This document shows, piece by piece, positions 36,267 to 45,572 of a DNA stretch of 64,000 nucleotides (positions are counted from its first letter, which is position 1; each line of letters starts with the position of its first letter). The notes beneath the pieces are model-generated. The model was not told the DNA's origin. It saw nothing but the letters and a program-made list of their open reading frames with translations, and did not search any database. Source of the DNA: Xylogone sp. PMI_703. Its lineage: Eukaryota > Ascomycota > Leotiomycetes. The stretch spans positions 372,001 to 436,000 of the forward strand of contig JAJTUQ010000003.1 in assembly GCA_021399445.1 (NCBI GenBank), written 5' to 3'. Both the position numbers and the translations under genes were made by a program.

Positions 36267-36872
36267 TGTCATAACTTTATAAGGTTATAACAAATAACTT
36301 AAGTATAAGGCTTCTATAACTGTTACCTTAGTTAAATAAGTATTAAATAAGACAACTATCAGAGTCTTAGTTATAATATCGTTAATATTATTATATTATT
36401 AATATTAACAAAAAGATAATATAAGTTTAATATTAATATTATAAAAAGAGTTATACAAGCTAAAGAATAATATTATTAGAATTATAATATTAATTCTTTA
36501 GTTGTACTAATTAAATAGTAGTACTATTGGAGAAATAGTATTACTTTTCTGTTTGTACTAATGATTTGTTTATACGTACAAAAAACTAATACTAGCAATT
36601 AAGCAAGTACTTAGATTAGATAAACGGATCTTATAAATCCTATGGATCCCAGGAGGATCAATAGAATTAATAGGACTCAAAGGAAATTCACTCTCTATAT
36701 AAGTAGATAAAATTCACAGTAAATAAGAACTTTATACTTAACTTAATTGATTTACAGTATACTTACATTTCATAATAACGACCCTAAGCTTTGTAAAGAT
36801 ATTCTCTTGCCTTTTACCTTCATTTATCATTTGAATAATAGATAACCCTAAACCCTTTGTAGGAACATTATA
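36267..36872 (+). repeat. 3' LTR of gypsy A (606 bp), more RIPed copy
   Basis: Begins TGTCATAAC and ends ATTATA (ACA changed to ATA). The length equals the 5' LTR. It is directly followed by decayed copia RT sequence starting CTTGTTAAG. Confidence 0.85.
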
Positions 36873-37718
36873 CTTGTTAAGATTAGATTTGTTTAAAGTT
36901 TAATTGACTCTTACTTTTATATTCACAAAAAACATAAAATCATATTACTTATTTATATAAATAATATTATTGTTATTATACCAAGAGTATAAGAATTAGA
37001 ATAGTTTGGAAAAATATTAACAAATTAATTTTATACCAAAAACTTAAAAGAAATTTAAATAATCCTTGATATCTATATTATTAAAAATCAAAAAGAAAAA
37101 ACATTATTCTTAGATCAAGAATAATATTTAGACAATATTTTAAATTAATATAAAATAACTCAAGAAAAGTATAAACTAAAATCAATATTAATCTTTAGTT
37201 ATAATAAATTATGCCTGACTTCAGACTCTGACAAAAAAACTAATCTGACTAAATATCAAGAGTATATTAAAAATTTGATATATATAATAATAAACATTAA
37301 ACTAAACATTATATTCGTTTTAAGAAAGCTTAACTAATACATAAATAACCTTGGAGAATATTATATTAATATTATAAAAAAATTCTTAAAATATGTTAGA
37401 TCAACAATCAAACAATGTATTTATTATAAACTTACTTTAATTTAAGTTAACTAATTATTATACTAAAGTAATAATAACAATAAATAAACTAATAACCTTA
37501 TACTAATTATGTATTCAAATATAGACTAAGTAAAAGACAAAACTGACCAGAAGAATATTTCAAGAAATATAGCCATATTTTACAGAAGACTTGTTTCCTA
37601 GGAGAATAAGAAACAATATTCAGTAACAACTTCAAGCACTGAATCAGAATATATTACAATATCAATGTATACCAAGTAGAACTAATAAATCGTTTAAATA
37701 TTTTATAATATAAAATTC
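36873..37718 (+). pseudogene. RIPed copia relic, RT/RNase H part, left of the new insertion
   Basis: This follows the intact copia from about 41,980 to its 3' part, but with dense C-to-T/G-to-A changes and stops. It is recognisable through the segment matching the RT C-terminus and the SSTESEYI block of RNase H (about 37,620-37,660). It ends at AATTC (37,714-37,718), which is the left target duplication of the fresh copia. The relic continues at 43,419. Confidence 0.88.
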
Positions 37719-37948
37719 TGTTAGGAATTATGGGAGCAGAGCATACTGGCGCTCGGTAGTTATGCGATCGGAGTGGAACGACTAATAATCCGGTAAGAGA
37801 GTATTTAAGGGTGCAACCCCTTAAATACTAGATATAAGAATAAGCATACAATGTATAAGCCAATATAAGCCTATTCAACCCTACAATACGGTAGTGCCTA
37901 GTGAACCAACACTTCCATAATATGAGCCTAATGGTCATAATCTTCACA
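37719..37948 (+). repeat. copia 5' LTR
   Basis: TGTTAGGAATT ... TCTTCACA, 230 bp. It contains a TATTTAAGGG promoter-like box (about 37,801) beside a short inverted repeat (AAGGGTGCAACCCCTTAAATA). Confidence 0.96.
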
Positions 37949-37963
37949 GGTTATGAGCCCGGA
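37949..37963 (+). promoter_or_regulatory. copia primer-binding site (half initiator-tRNA-Met type)
   Basis: GGTTATGAGCCCGG directly follows the LTR. Its complement matches the anticodon-loop region of initiator tRNA-Met (CTCATAACC), the internal tRNA-fragment priming known for Drosophila copia and relatives. This is from family knowledge; the tRNA gene itself is not in the window. Confidence 0.7.
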
Positions 37964-38333
37964 CGCATGTTGAGGCGTCACTAGGAAGAATAGCAGTTGG
38001 GACGTGTTCACCGTAAGTCTATCACCAAGGATAGCCAAAACACACGTTGCTGCACAAGTCTTTGTAGAAGAAAGAAGTCTGCAGAGCATCGGTTGAAACG
38101 CAGACCGATCGGTTCCAAGTCTTGAAACGGGTAGACGTGCGACGAATTGTCGGTCTACAGCAAGTACTTGAAGATCACGGCCCCTTAATCGGTATCGGGC
38201 ACCTTGGCGTGATACTTACCTATTTATCTAAACCCAACAGTCAATTATAGGTCTCTCTAACCTTGAGTTACGATACGACAGCTCAAAAGACGACAAAATC
38301 TTCATCATCCTTATCTCACCGACATTTGAGAAG

Positions 38334-41300
38334 ATGGACACCGATCACCTTGCACGCAAACGCCCTGCTGGCATCCTTAGCAGAGCGAATTGGCAAGAAT
38401 GGTTTAAACTGATGAGACTCTATTTCAAGGGAGAATCGCTAGAATTTGTGCTAAACAAGACAATCACAGAATACGCCTGGATTCAGAGAACCCCATCATC
38501 GATCAATACCCCTGTTACACCAGCAAGCACGAAAACACCCGAGATCACTATTGAAGGTGTAGCAAAACAACTGGAGAGCTTGAAGGTGGAGGATGGACTA
38601 CAAAGTGGATCAAAGGATGGCATATGGAATATTGAAAAGCAAGAGAAATATGAAGCCGCGTCTGCGAAGGTTTTATATATGATTTCAATCTGTATCGATG
38701 CCATGGACAATGAACTGATCCGCGACGAGTCTGAAGCTCAACTGGCATGGACAAAGCTATACTCCAAGTATAGCAAGTTACTACCTCATGCTGCTCGAAG
38801 TGAAATGGCTCAACTCACCTCATTCAAGTTAGAGCAGGGCATGACAATCGAAGAGGGATGGATCCGAGTACAAGAGTTGAGGAGGAGAGTTGTGAAGGCA
38901 ACCCCTGAACTCAAGGATGGCTTTAGCACAAAGCAAATATTCGAATTCTTTCTTGCAGGACTCCCAGAGGAATACTCGACAGTTACAACTGTGATCGACG
39001 CACAACCGACACTTGAAATCGTGGACAAGATCGATATCCTCCAAAGACACGAAGAAAAGGTCACCAACTCAACAGCCCTCGCTGCTAGAGACAAGAGAGC
39101 ACGAAGATCACAAGATAAAGGGAGCAGAAGCTCAAGTCGACGGAGCGGACATGAAAGCAGCTCGCCCGACCGAAAGGACGTTAAATGCTATTTGTGTGAC
39201 GGAAACCACTCCATCAAATATTGTAAACTCAGGCGTGATGCGAGAAAATATGTTCTTGGTCTCAAATCCAAGGATAACAAATCACGACACTCTCCAAAGG
39301 CAATAAGAGATGACGAGCGCAAGAGTCACCGCAAAAGCAACAAGTCCAAACGTCATGCCCATGGTCACATGGCCGGTCACTCCTCCGAGTCTAATTCGAC
39401 GTCGGAGACGGAGTCAAGTTTTGATGACTCATCCGAGGAGGAGGACGAAGTTGCAGGAGTTTCAAAGGAAGCAATGCGTATGGTTAAACCTTCCGTCTGG
39501 ATTGCAGACACAGGCGCTTCTTCTCACATGACTGACAACCCCCAGCTCTTTAAACAACCGATGGTCGATATTAGACGTCGTGGAATAAAGGTTGGAGGAG
39601 GAAGGTTATATGCATGGAAGAAGGGGACCGCTGAAATGAAATTGAAGGATGGAAGTACTGCATTGTTGTCTGATACTTTACTTGTTCCGAACCTTGGGGC
39701 TAATCTCCTCTCTGCTCGACGCGTTTGCGAAAAAGGTTTTGATGGCTCTTTTGATCCACATGCAATGTATTTTACTCGAAAGAATCAAAAGAACCAGTAC
39801 ATTAAAGCCAAGCAACGCGGAGGAGTGTACATTGTGAGTTCTATCGTGAATGGGCCAAAGGAAACAGCTTTGGTTGGTGATGTTAAAACGGAGGAGGGAC
39901 AATCGCGATTTAACCCGCCCGGCGGGGAAAATCAAAATTCTGACAGTGACACTGAAACCTCACCCACACTGGCACCAAAGTCAGTGGAGAAAGTCACACA
40001 ACGCTATAATTTATGGCATAGACGATTCGCTCATCTTGGAGTAAAGAAAATCTGTAACTTACACAAGGTTACCACCTTAAGCAGGCCAATACGAAAACCC
40101 ATAACTAAGGAACCTTGTGAAGTCTGCGACTTCACCAAGATGAAAGATCGTGTTAATAAAGCGTTGAGTGAGTGGGAGAGTAAGAGGCTTGCACTGATCT
40201 ACGTGGATGCATGTGGACCGTTCCCACCATCAATAAAGGAAGACCGATACTTTGCTCAAATTGTTGATAGCGCCACTCGTTACATTTGGAACATTCCTGC
40301 AAAGACAAGAGCACATTTGGTCGAGAAGCTCAGGACATGGAAGATCCAAGTAGAGTACGAGACGGAGGAGAAAGTCAAGGCCATTAGAACTGACAATGCC
40401 TCGGAACTACTATCACTACTAGACGAATGGAGCACTTCGATCGGGATTCGGGCAGAAACAACAGCAGGGTACAAGTCAAACCAGAACGGTCCAGCTGAGC
40501 GAGCAATCCAGACAACTACAGCAGATGCTCGGGCATTGCTGAAGGAAGCTAGCTTACCGCTTGAATTCTGGAACTACGCTGTTGAAACGGATGCATACCT
40601 GAGAAACCGAACAGCATCTGGCCCGACAATTGATGGGAAAGTTGTTAGCCCGTACCAGGCATTCACCGGAGAGATCCCAAGCATTGATCACATCAGAGTT
40701 TTTGGATGTAAATGCGTGTCATACGTCAACCGAAAGGAGCACCCGAAGGAATCAAGAAAAGACAAGCTTATGGACCATGGACGGGTTGCAGTGTTTGTAG
40801 GATACAATCCAAACACGACCAAACAATATAAGGTCTATGCGCCAGACAGAGGCTGTGTCATCAAATCAAGCCGCGTCAGCTTTTATGAAGACATCCAAGG
40901 CGGAACAGTTGATTTGAAACTTCGGACAGGTGATCCTCAAGGAACAAGGAACGAGCTGGCAATTCGTAAACCAAGAGGTCGACCACAAAATGAAGTCATC
41001 GAGTCTATGCCATTCCCAGATCCGAAAGACTTGAATAACTTCGAAATTGTGATCCCGTCCATTGCGAATCCAGTGGTAACACGTAACGATCCAACCAGCC
41101 CAGCCGGCCGTCAACATGATCAGGAAAATGCAAGCGATCCAAGCGTGAATGTGTCCCATCCAGGAGGAGATGAGGGAGATGAGGAAAATAAAATTAGGGA
41201 TCAATCTCAGGCCCAAGCCGAGAACCATGATTCACCACCTGGTGCTAATATAGCATCACCTATCGAATTTCACCCGTCCGGCGGGGAAAATCAAGCACCA

Positions 41301-43112
41301 CCAGAACCCGTGGAAGCGAGGTACGATCTTCGAAAGCGACAGAGACTCGATGACTCTGATGATGAAGACCGTCCTACCAAGATAGTTAAAGCCATGCTTG
41401 CAATGCTGGAAGATCAAGATTACCAAGACCCAGACGAGATAGCTCTGGCCAGTTTAGTAACAGATCTAGATATTGTCATCCCAATGACGTACAAAGAGGC
41501 CATTTCAGATCATAGATATGGTCAGAAATGGAAGGAGGCAATTGACGAAGAGATCGCATCATTACAGCAAAACGGCACATGGGAAGAAGAAATACCCCCG
41601 GAAGGAGCGAACTTGGTCTCCACCAAATGGGTATTCACTATCAAGACGAACCCCGACGGGACATTAAACAGGTTCAAGGCAAGACTGGTTGCTCGAGGCT
41701 TCTCTCAGAAATATGGGCAGGATTTCACTGAGACGTTTGCACCTACGGTTAGAATGGATACTCTTCGGATATTCATGGCCATTGTTGCAGCGGAAAACCT
41801 TGAATGCCACTCGTATGACGTGAAGAATGCTTTCACCGAATCACACCTACGAGAACGAATCTTCCTGTCTCAACCAGACGGAGTACCCAAGTTAAAGAAC
41901 GGGTACGCATTACGTGTCCTACGGAGTTTGTATGGGCTAAAGCAGTCCGCGCGGGACTGGAACCTACTCTGCAAGAGTTATCTCGTTAAGATTGGATTTG
42001 TCCAAAGCTTAGCTGACCCTTGCCTTTATATCCACAAAGAACGCAAGATCATATTACTCGTTCACGTGGATGACATCGCTGCTGCTGCACCAAGAGTGCA
42101 AGAATTGGAATGGTTTGGAAAGACATTGGCAGATCGATTCCATACCAAGAACCTGGGGGAGATTCAAGTGATCCTTGGTATCCGTGTTACTAGGAATCGA
42201 AAAGAGAAAACACTATTCTTAGATCAAGAACAATACCTGGATAACATTTTGAACCGATATGGAATAACTCAAGAGAAGCACAGGCCAAAGTCAGTGCCAA
42301 TCTCTAGTTATGACAAGCTACGCCCGACTTCAGACTTTGACAAGAAGGCAAACCTGACCGAGTATCAAGAGCGCATAGGAAGCCTGATGTACGCGATGAT
42401 AAACACCAGACCAGACATCGCGTTCGCTCTAGGCAAGCTTAGCCAGTACATGAGTAATCCTGGAGAGCACCATGCCAGTGCCGTAAAGGAACTCTTGAGA
42501 TATGCCAGATCAACGATCAAACAGCGAGTCCGTTATGGGCCAACTCCAATTCAAGCCAACCAATCGTCACGCCAAAGTAATGACGACAACAGACAAGCCG
42601 GTAGCTCTACACTAGTCATGTATTCAGATGCAGACTGGGCAGGAGACAAGACCGACCGGAAGAGCACTTCAGGAAACGTAGCCATGCTTTACGGAGGGCC
42701 TGTTTCCTGGGGGAGTAAGAAGCAACGTTCAGTGGCAACTTCAAGCACTGAATCAGAATACATTGCAATGTCAATGTGTGTCAAGCAGAGCCAATGGATC
42801 GCTCAAATACTCCGTGATATGGGATTCCCTCAATATATTGGGTCAGACCCGATGACTGTACAAATATTGGGAGATAATCAAGGCGCACTCGCGTTGGTAA
42901 AGAACCCACACCTTCACGAGCGATCAAAGCATATTGATATCTGTTACCACTACATCCGCGACCTAGAAGAGCGTAAACGCATTATCGTCAGCTACGTTCC
43001 CACAGCAGATATGGTAGCCGATGGCATGACAAAGCCGTTGCAGAAGACAATGTTCATGCGGTTCAAGGAACTACTTGGTCTGGCAACAGTAGGAGCAATT
43101 AAGAGACAGTAG
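38334..43112 (+). CDS. copia Gag-Pol polyprotein, intact (1,592 aa)
   Basis: A single frame encodes all retrotransposon functions. Seen along the protein: gag (about residues 15-240); zinc knuckle CX2CX3HX4C from Cys285; aspartic protease DTGA at Asp392; GAG-pre-integrase H/C residues near 560-600; integrase catalytic triad Asp625, Asp687 and Glu722 (34 residues between the last two); RT with STKWVF, LVARGFSQ and the VDD active site at 1246-1247; RNase H with Asp1432 and SSTESEYIA. All catalytic residues are present. Gag and Pol share one frame without a visible frameshift, as in many copia elements, so their ratio must be set by RNA or protein processing. The ATG lies 385 bp beyond the LTR, after a leader. 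Confidence 0.97.
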   Translation: MDTDHLARKRPAGILSRANWQEWFKLMRLYFKGESLEFVLNKTITEYAWIQRTPSSINTPVTPASTKTPEITIEGVAKQLESLKVEDGLQSGSKDGIWNIEKQEKYEAASAKVLYMISICIDAMDNELIRDESEAQLAWTKLYSKYSKLLPHAARSEMAQLTSFKLEQGMTIEEGWIRVQELRRRVVKATPELKDGFSTKQIFEFFLAGLPEEYSTVTTVIDAQPTLEIVDKIDILQRHEEKVTNSTALAARDKRARRSQDKGSRSSSRRSGHESSSPDRKDVKCYLCDGNHSIKYCKLRRDARKYVLGLKSKDNKSRHSPKAIRDDERKSHRKSNKSKRHAHGHMAGHSSESNSTSETESSFDDSSEEEDEVAGVSKEAMRMVKPSVWIADTGASSHMTDNPQLFKQPMVDIRRRGIKVGGGRLYAWKKGTAEMKLKDGSTALLSDTLLVPNLGANLLSARRVCEKGFDGSFDPHAMYFTRKNQKNQYIKAKQRGGVYIVSSIVNGPKETALVGDVKTEEGQSRFNPPGGENQNSDSDTETSPTLAPKSVEKVTQRYNLWHRRFAHLGVKKICNLHKVTTLSRPIRKPITKEPCEVCDFTKMKDRVNKALSEWESKRLALIYVDACGPFPPSIKEDRYFAQIVDSATRYIWNIPAKTRAHLVEKLRTWKIQVEYETEEKVKAIRTDNASELLSLLDEWSTSIGIRAETTAGYKSNQNGPAERAIQTTTADARALLKEASLPLEFWNYAVETDAYLRNRTASGPTIDGKVVSPYQAFTGEIPSIDHIRVFGCKCVSYVNRKEHPKESRKDKLMDHGRVAVFVGYNPNTTKQYKVYAPDRGCVIKSSRVSFYEDIQGGTVDLKLRTGDPQGTRNELAIRKPRGRPQNEVIESMPFPDPKDLNNFEIVIPSIANPVVTRNDPTSPAGRQHDQENASDPSVNVSHPGGDEGDEENKIRDQSQAQAENHDSPPGANIASPIEFHPSGGENQAPPEPVEARYDLRKRQRLDDSDDEDRPTKIVKAMLAMLEDQDYQDPDEIALASLVTDLDIVIPMTYKEAISDHRYGQKWKEAIDEEIASLQQNGTWEEEIPPEGANLVSTKWVFTIKTNPDGTLNRFKARLVARGFSQKYGQDFTETFAPTVRMDTLRIFMAIVAAENLECHSYDVKNAFTESHLRERIFLSQPDGVPKLKNGYALRVLRSLYGLKQSARDWNLLCKSYLVKIGFVQSLADPCLYIHKERKIILLVHVDDIAAAAPRVQELEWFGKTLADRFHTKNLGEIQVILGIRVTRNRKEKTLFLDQEQYLDNILNRYGITQEKHRPKSVPISSYDKLRPTSDFDKKANLTEYQERIGSLMYAMINTRPDIAFALGKLSQYMSNPGEHHASAVKELLRYARSTIKQRVRYGPTPIQANQSSRQSNDDNRQAGSSTLVMYSDADWAGDKTDRKSTSGNVAMLYGGPVSWGSKKQRSVATSSTESEYIAMSMCVKQSQWIAQILRDMGFPQYIGSDPMTVQILGDNQGALALVKNPHLHERSKHIDICYHYIRDLEERKRIIVSYVPTADMVADGMTKPLQKTMFMRFKELLGLATVGAIKRQ

Positions 43113-43180
43113 GAGCGGTCAGAGGTGATACTGACAAGATGAGACTGACACAGGCTACATCATAGCACCTGTATGATCTG

Positions 43181-43188
43181 AGTAGGAG
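43181..43188 (+). promoter_or_regulatory. copia polypurine tract
   Basis: A short purine-rich run (AGTAGGAG) immediately 5' of the 3' LTR, in the position where plus-strand DNA synthesis is primed. Confidence 0.6.
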
Positions 43189-43418
43189 TGTTAGGAATTA
43201 TGGGAGCAGAGCATACTGGCGCTCGGTAGTTATGCGATCGGAGTGGAACGACTAATAATCCGGTAAGAGAGTATTTAAGGGTGCAACCCCTTAAATACTA
43301 GATATAAGAATAAGCATACAATGTATAAGCCAATATAAGCCTATTCAACCCTACAATACGGTAGTGCCTAGTGAACCAACACTTCCATAATATGAGCCTA
43401 ATGGTCATAATCTTCACA
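43189..43418 (+). repeat. copia 3' LTR
   Basis: 230 bp, identical by eye to 37,719-37,948, followed by the AATTC target duplication. Confidence 0.96.
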
Positions 43419-44015
43419 AATTCCTTTAATATATTAAGCCAGACTTAATGATTATACAAATATTAAGGGACAACCAAAACATATTCACGTTAATAAAGAA
43501 TTTATACTTTCACGAATAATCAAAGTATATTAATATTTGTTACTATTACATTTATAACTTAGAGAAATATAAATATATTAAGATAAATTATGTTCTTACA
43601 GCAGACATAATAATTAATAGTATGACAAAGTTGTTACAGAAGATGATATTCACGTAGTTCAAGGAATTATTTAGTCTAGTAACAATAAGAATAGTTAAGA
43701 GACAGTAAGAGTGGCTGAAAAATGATGTTGACGAGGTGAAACTGACATAAACTACATTATAACACTTGTATGATCTGAGTAAGAGTATTAAGAATTATGA
43801 GAACAGAGTATACTGGCACTCAGTAGTTATGTGATCAGAATAGAACAATTAATAATCTAGTAAGAAAGTATTTAAGGGTACAGCTCCTTAAATACTGAAT
43901 ATAAGTATAAGCATACAATACATAAGCCAATATAAGCCTATTCAACCCTACAATACAGTAGTACCTAGTGAACCAACACTTCTATAATATGAGCCTAATA
44001 GTCATAATCTTAACA
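43419..44015 (+). pseudogene. RIPed copia relic, RNase H end and 3' LTR
   Basis: Continuation of the relic at 36,873-37,718. 43,424-43,715 follows the end of the intact polyprotein and trailer with transitions (for example TTAATATATTAAGCCAGAC against CTCAATATATTGGGTCAGAC). 43,786-44,015 is its 230-bp 3' LTR, beginning TATTAAGAATTATG (RIP form of TGTTAGGAATTATG) and ending TTAACA. Confidence 0.9.
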
Positions 44016-44430
44016 ATAATCTTCTTTTTGTGACATTTCACAAAATCTCTTACTTAGTTTTTCTTTACAGACTCTTGTATTATCTTTTTCGCTAAATTAT
44101 GAATAATCTGACTAATTGATGATATTCCTCGGTCGGTAAAGTAGTTAATATACTTGATTAGAATACTTTCTTGAGTATTATTGAGTCGTTATCTATGGAT
44201 AGACATAGCAGTCTTCATGGAGGTGTATTAACCGTTGTATCGGTTTACAAGGATAGTATGCTCAAGGCCATACTTTTTAGCTATAACACTAAAATTAGGC
44301 TTCTTTTGCGATTTCAAATCTGCAATCGCCTCTTGAATTAAGGCTTCGTTGACTTTCATATTGGCGGTTGAAGTGTGGTGGTCAGGGGTAAAAAAGTGGG
44401 AAAGTTGCCGGAGTGGGAAAGTTGCCGGGA
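44016..44430 (-). mobile_element. pogo/Fot1-like DNA transposon, 5' stub
   Basis: On the minus strand an ATG at 44,359 opens a frame starting MKVNEALIQEAIADLKSQKK, followed by NFSVIAKKYGLEHTILVNRY and, after stops, further helix-turn-helix-like blocks. This is the CENP-B/psq-type DNA-binding N-terminus of fungal pogo/Tc1-mariner transposases. Two stop codons (TAG and TAA) fall where Gln or Arg would be expected, matching RIP. The copia relic truncates the reading at 44,016. Upstream of the ATG, 44,384-44,427 holds a terminal-repeat-like sequence with GTGGGAAAGTTGCCGG written twice in tandem. The catalytic DDE domain is absent, so it is inactive. Confidence 0.75.
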
Positions 44431-44738
44431 ATACGCGTACATGAGGCTATAATGAATAGGTGTAAGCTAAATAATTGGGTTCCGGTAGAAGACCAGGCCC
44501 ACTAAACAGCTAGCTTGGCGCTTTGACTGATAAATCTCATTCGGTGTAGGACATGTGCGACAATTTGAGCGAACAGTGCACTGGAGCTATAGCCTACAGT
44601 TACAGTCAGACGTTATACACAAAATTTCCTAAGGAGATGTCTGTAGTTTAGGCAATATACGATATCGATTACGGGAAAGGGAAGTAGGATGGGGAGTGGG
44701 GCGTAGAATTTGGTTGGGACAGTGTTATTCATCTATAT

Positions 44739-45101
44739 CTAGTTCTTATAGGTTCCATATGCACCACTGGCAATGAGTGGGTTATCCGTTTCTGCTTCTC
44801 TTTTATATGTCCCATATGCTCCACCGGCAATCAGTGGATTGTCGGTCTTAGCCTTAGCTTCCCTCTTATAAGTTCCGTAGGCTCCGCTTGCAATGAGAGG
44901 GTTAACTGTCTCTGCTTCTCGTTTATATGTACCGTATGCTCCACTAGCAATGAGAGGGTTGTCTATATAGCGTTTGATAATAAAGTTAGTAGTTGGTCAT
45001 GTATGGCTTTCCATTTAGAAGATCCTCATACCGACTGGAGCGGCATACACAACTGCGACAAGCTGCAGTAAAGCAACAGCTACTGGAGTGATTGCCTTCA
45101 T
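44739..45101 (-). CDS. RiPP precursor with four kexin-excised core repeats (dikaritin/cyclic peptide type)
   Basis: Two exons, 45,101-45,032 and 44,962-44,739, joined across a 69-nt intron with GTATGA donor, CTAAC branch site and TAG acceptor (the split codon reads GAC, Asp). The product is 97 aa. Residues 1-20 form a signal peptide ending VVYA before APV. Four copies of NPLIASGAYGTY follow (the third has Gly for Ser), separated by KREAETV, KREAKAKTD and KREAETD. KR is the kexin cleavage signal, and EA/ET dipeptides suit Ste13-like trimming. The last copy ends KN-stop without KR. This is the architecture of UstA, AprA and GigA precursors, and two UstYa-like oxidase genes lie next door. The mature product would be a secreted peptide, probably macrocyclised through tyrosine. 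The core is not one I recognise. Confidence 0.92.
44745..44962 (-). repeat. in-frame core/spacer repeats of the precursor
   Basis: Four 36-bp core units spaced by 21, 27 and 21 bp of spacer codons. The cores differ at most third codon positions (Ala, Ser, Gly, Thr, Tyr, Lys and Arg codons vary) while the peptide stays constant apart from one Ser/Gly change. The spacer of the second interval carries two extra codons (AK inserted). Confidence 0.9.
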
Positions 45102-45213
45102 GGTGTATAAAAACTTTCCTAAGAAAAGATACAGAAATTTAGAAGCTAAGCAAAAGTTGACAGGTAGAATTAAGTGATAACGAAGGAGTTTACCTTTGGA
45201 TACGGCTTGGCGT

Positions 45214-45221
45214 CTTATATA
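45214..45221 (-). promoter_or_regulatory. TATA box of the precursor gene
   Basis: TATATAAG on the minus strand, 113 nt upstream of the precursor ATG, in a 471-bp gap between this gene and the stop of the 264-aa UstYa-like gene. The position fits a core promoter, so the precursor appears to have its own promoter rather than being read through. Confidence 0.5.
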
Positions 45222-45572
45222 CACTGGATATGTCTGTATCCCAATCATTCGCATACTTTCCTAAGCTGGAAGGTTCTGAAACTATCAACGGTCGTATTGC
45301 TCTAGCCTTTCTAGGCAGGAAGATAAGCATAAGTAACGTATGACTGCATGTACTTCGGTGAAGCTACTCCGCATCCACATATAAGCTAGACCCCGGATGT
45401 ATGGATTCTTTAGCCCTCACCCACTTGTTCAATGGTATACAAAATTCAAGCAGCTAACGCAAGTTCGAGTTTGAAAGCTCAGAAGGCTTATCTTGGTGAA
45501 TTATCATAGTCCTAATGCAAAAGGTGGTAAAGCCGCTAGTGGCATACCTTTTTAGTTGACATTATCAGAATT

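Larger units (their letters stand above)
4997..36872 (+). mobile_element. outer Ty3/gypsy chromovirus (element A), RIP-decayed and nested
   Basis: Two 606-bp LTRs in the same orientation (4,997-5,602 and 36,267-36,872) bracket plus-strand gag-pol sequence broken by insertions B1 (8,721-15,585) and B2 (16,979-34,597). After removing these, the element reads in order: gag, zinc knuckle, protease, RT, RNase H, integrase, chromodomain, the gene order of chromoviruses. Nearly every motif carries transitions of the RIP type, with many TAA/TAG codons. The five bases outside the two LTRs do not match (TCAAT and CTTGT). The right flank continues as decayed copia but the left flank does not, so the left end has been rearranged or the two LTRs come from different insertions. 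Confidence 0.85.
37719..43418 (+). mobile_element. intact Ty1/copia LTR retrotransposon
   Basis: A 5,700-bp element with two 230-bp LTRs (37,719-37,948 and 43,189-43,418) that look identical on inspection. It is flanked by a perfect 5-bp target duplication AATTC (37,714-37,718 and 43,419-43,423). It has one uninterrupted 1,592-codon Gag-Pol frame, a half-tRNA-type primer site and a purine tract. It is inserted inside a RIPed relic of its own family. Identical LTRs and the absence of RIP point to very recent, probably still competent, transposition. Confidence 0.97.

Noticed and set aside
4475..37718. Centromere or subtelomere as the cause of AT-richness
   Set aside because: The AT-rich block resolves almost fully into RIPed retroelements; no telomeric or satellite repeats are present.
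44745..44962. CRISPR-like or minisatellite array
   Set aside because: Only four units, with third-position differences preserving the peptide; it is coding.
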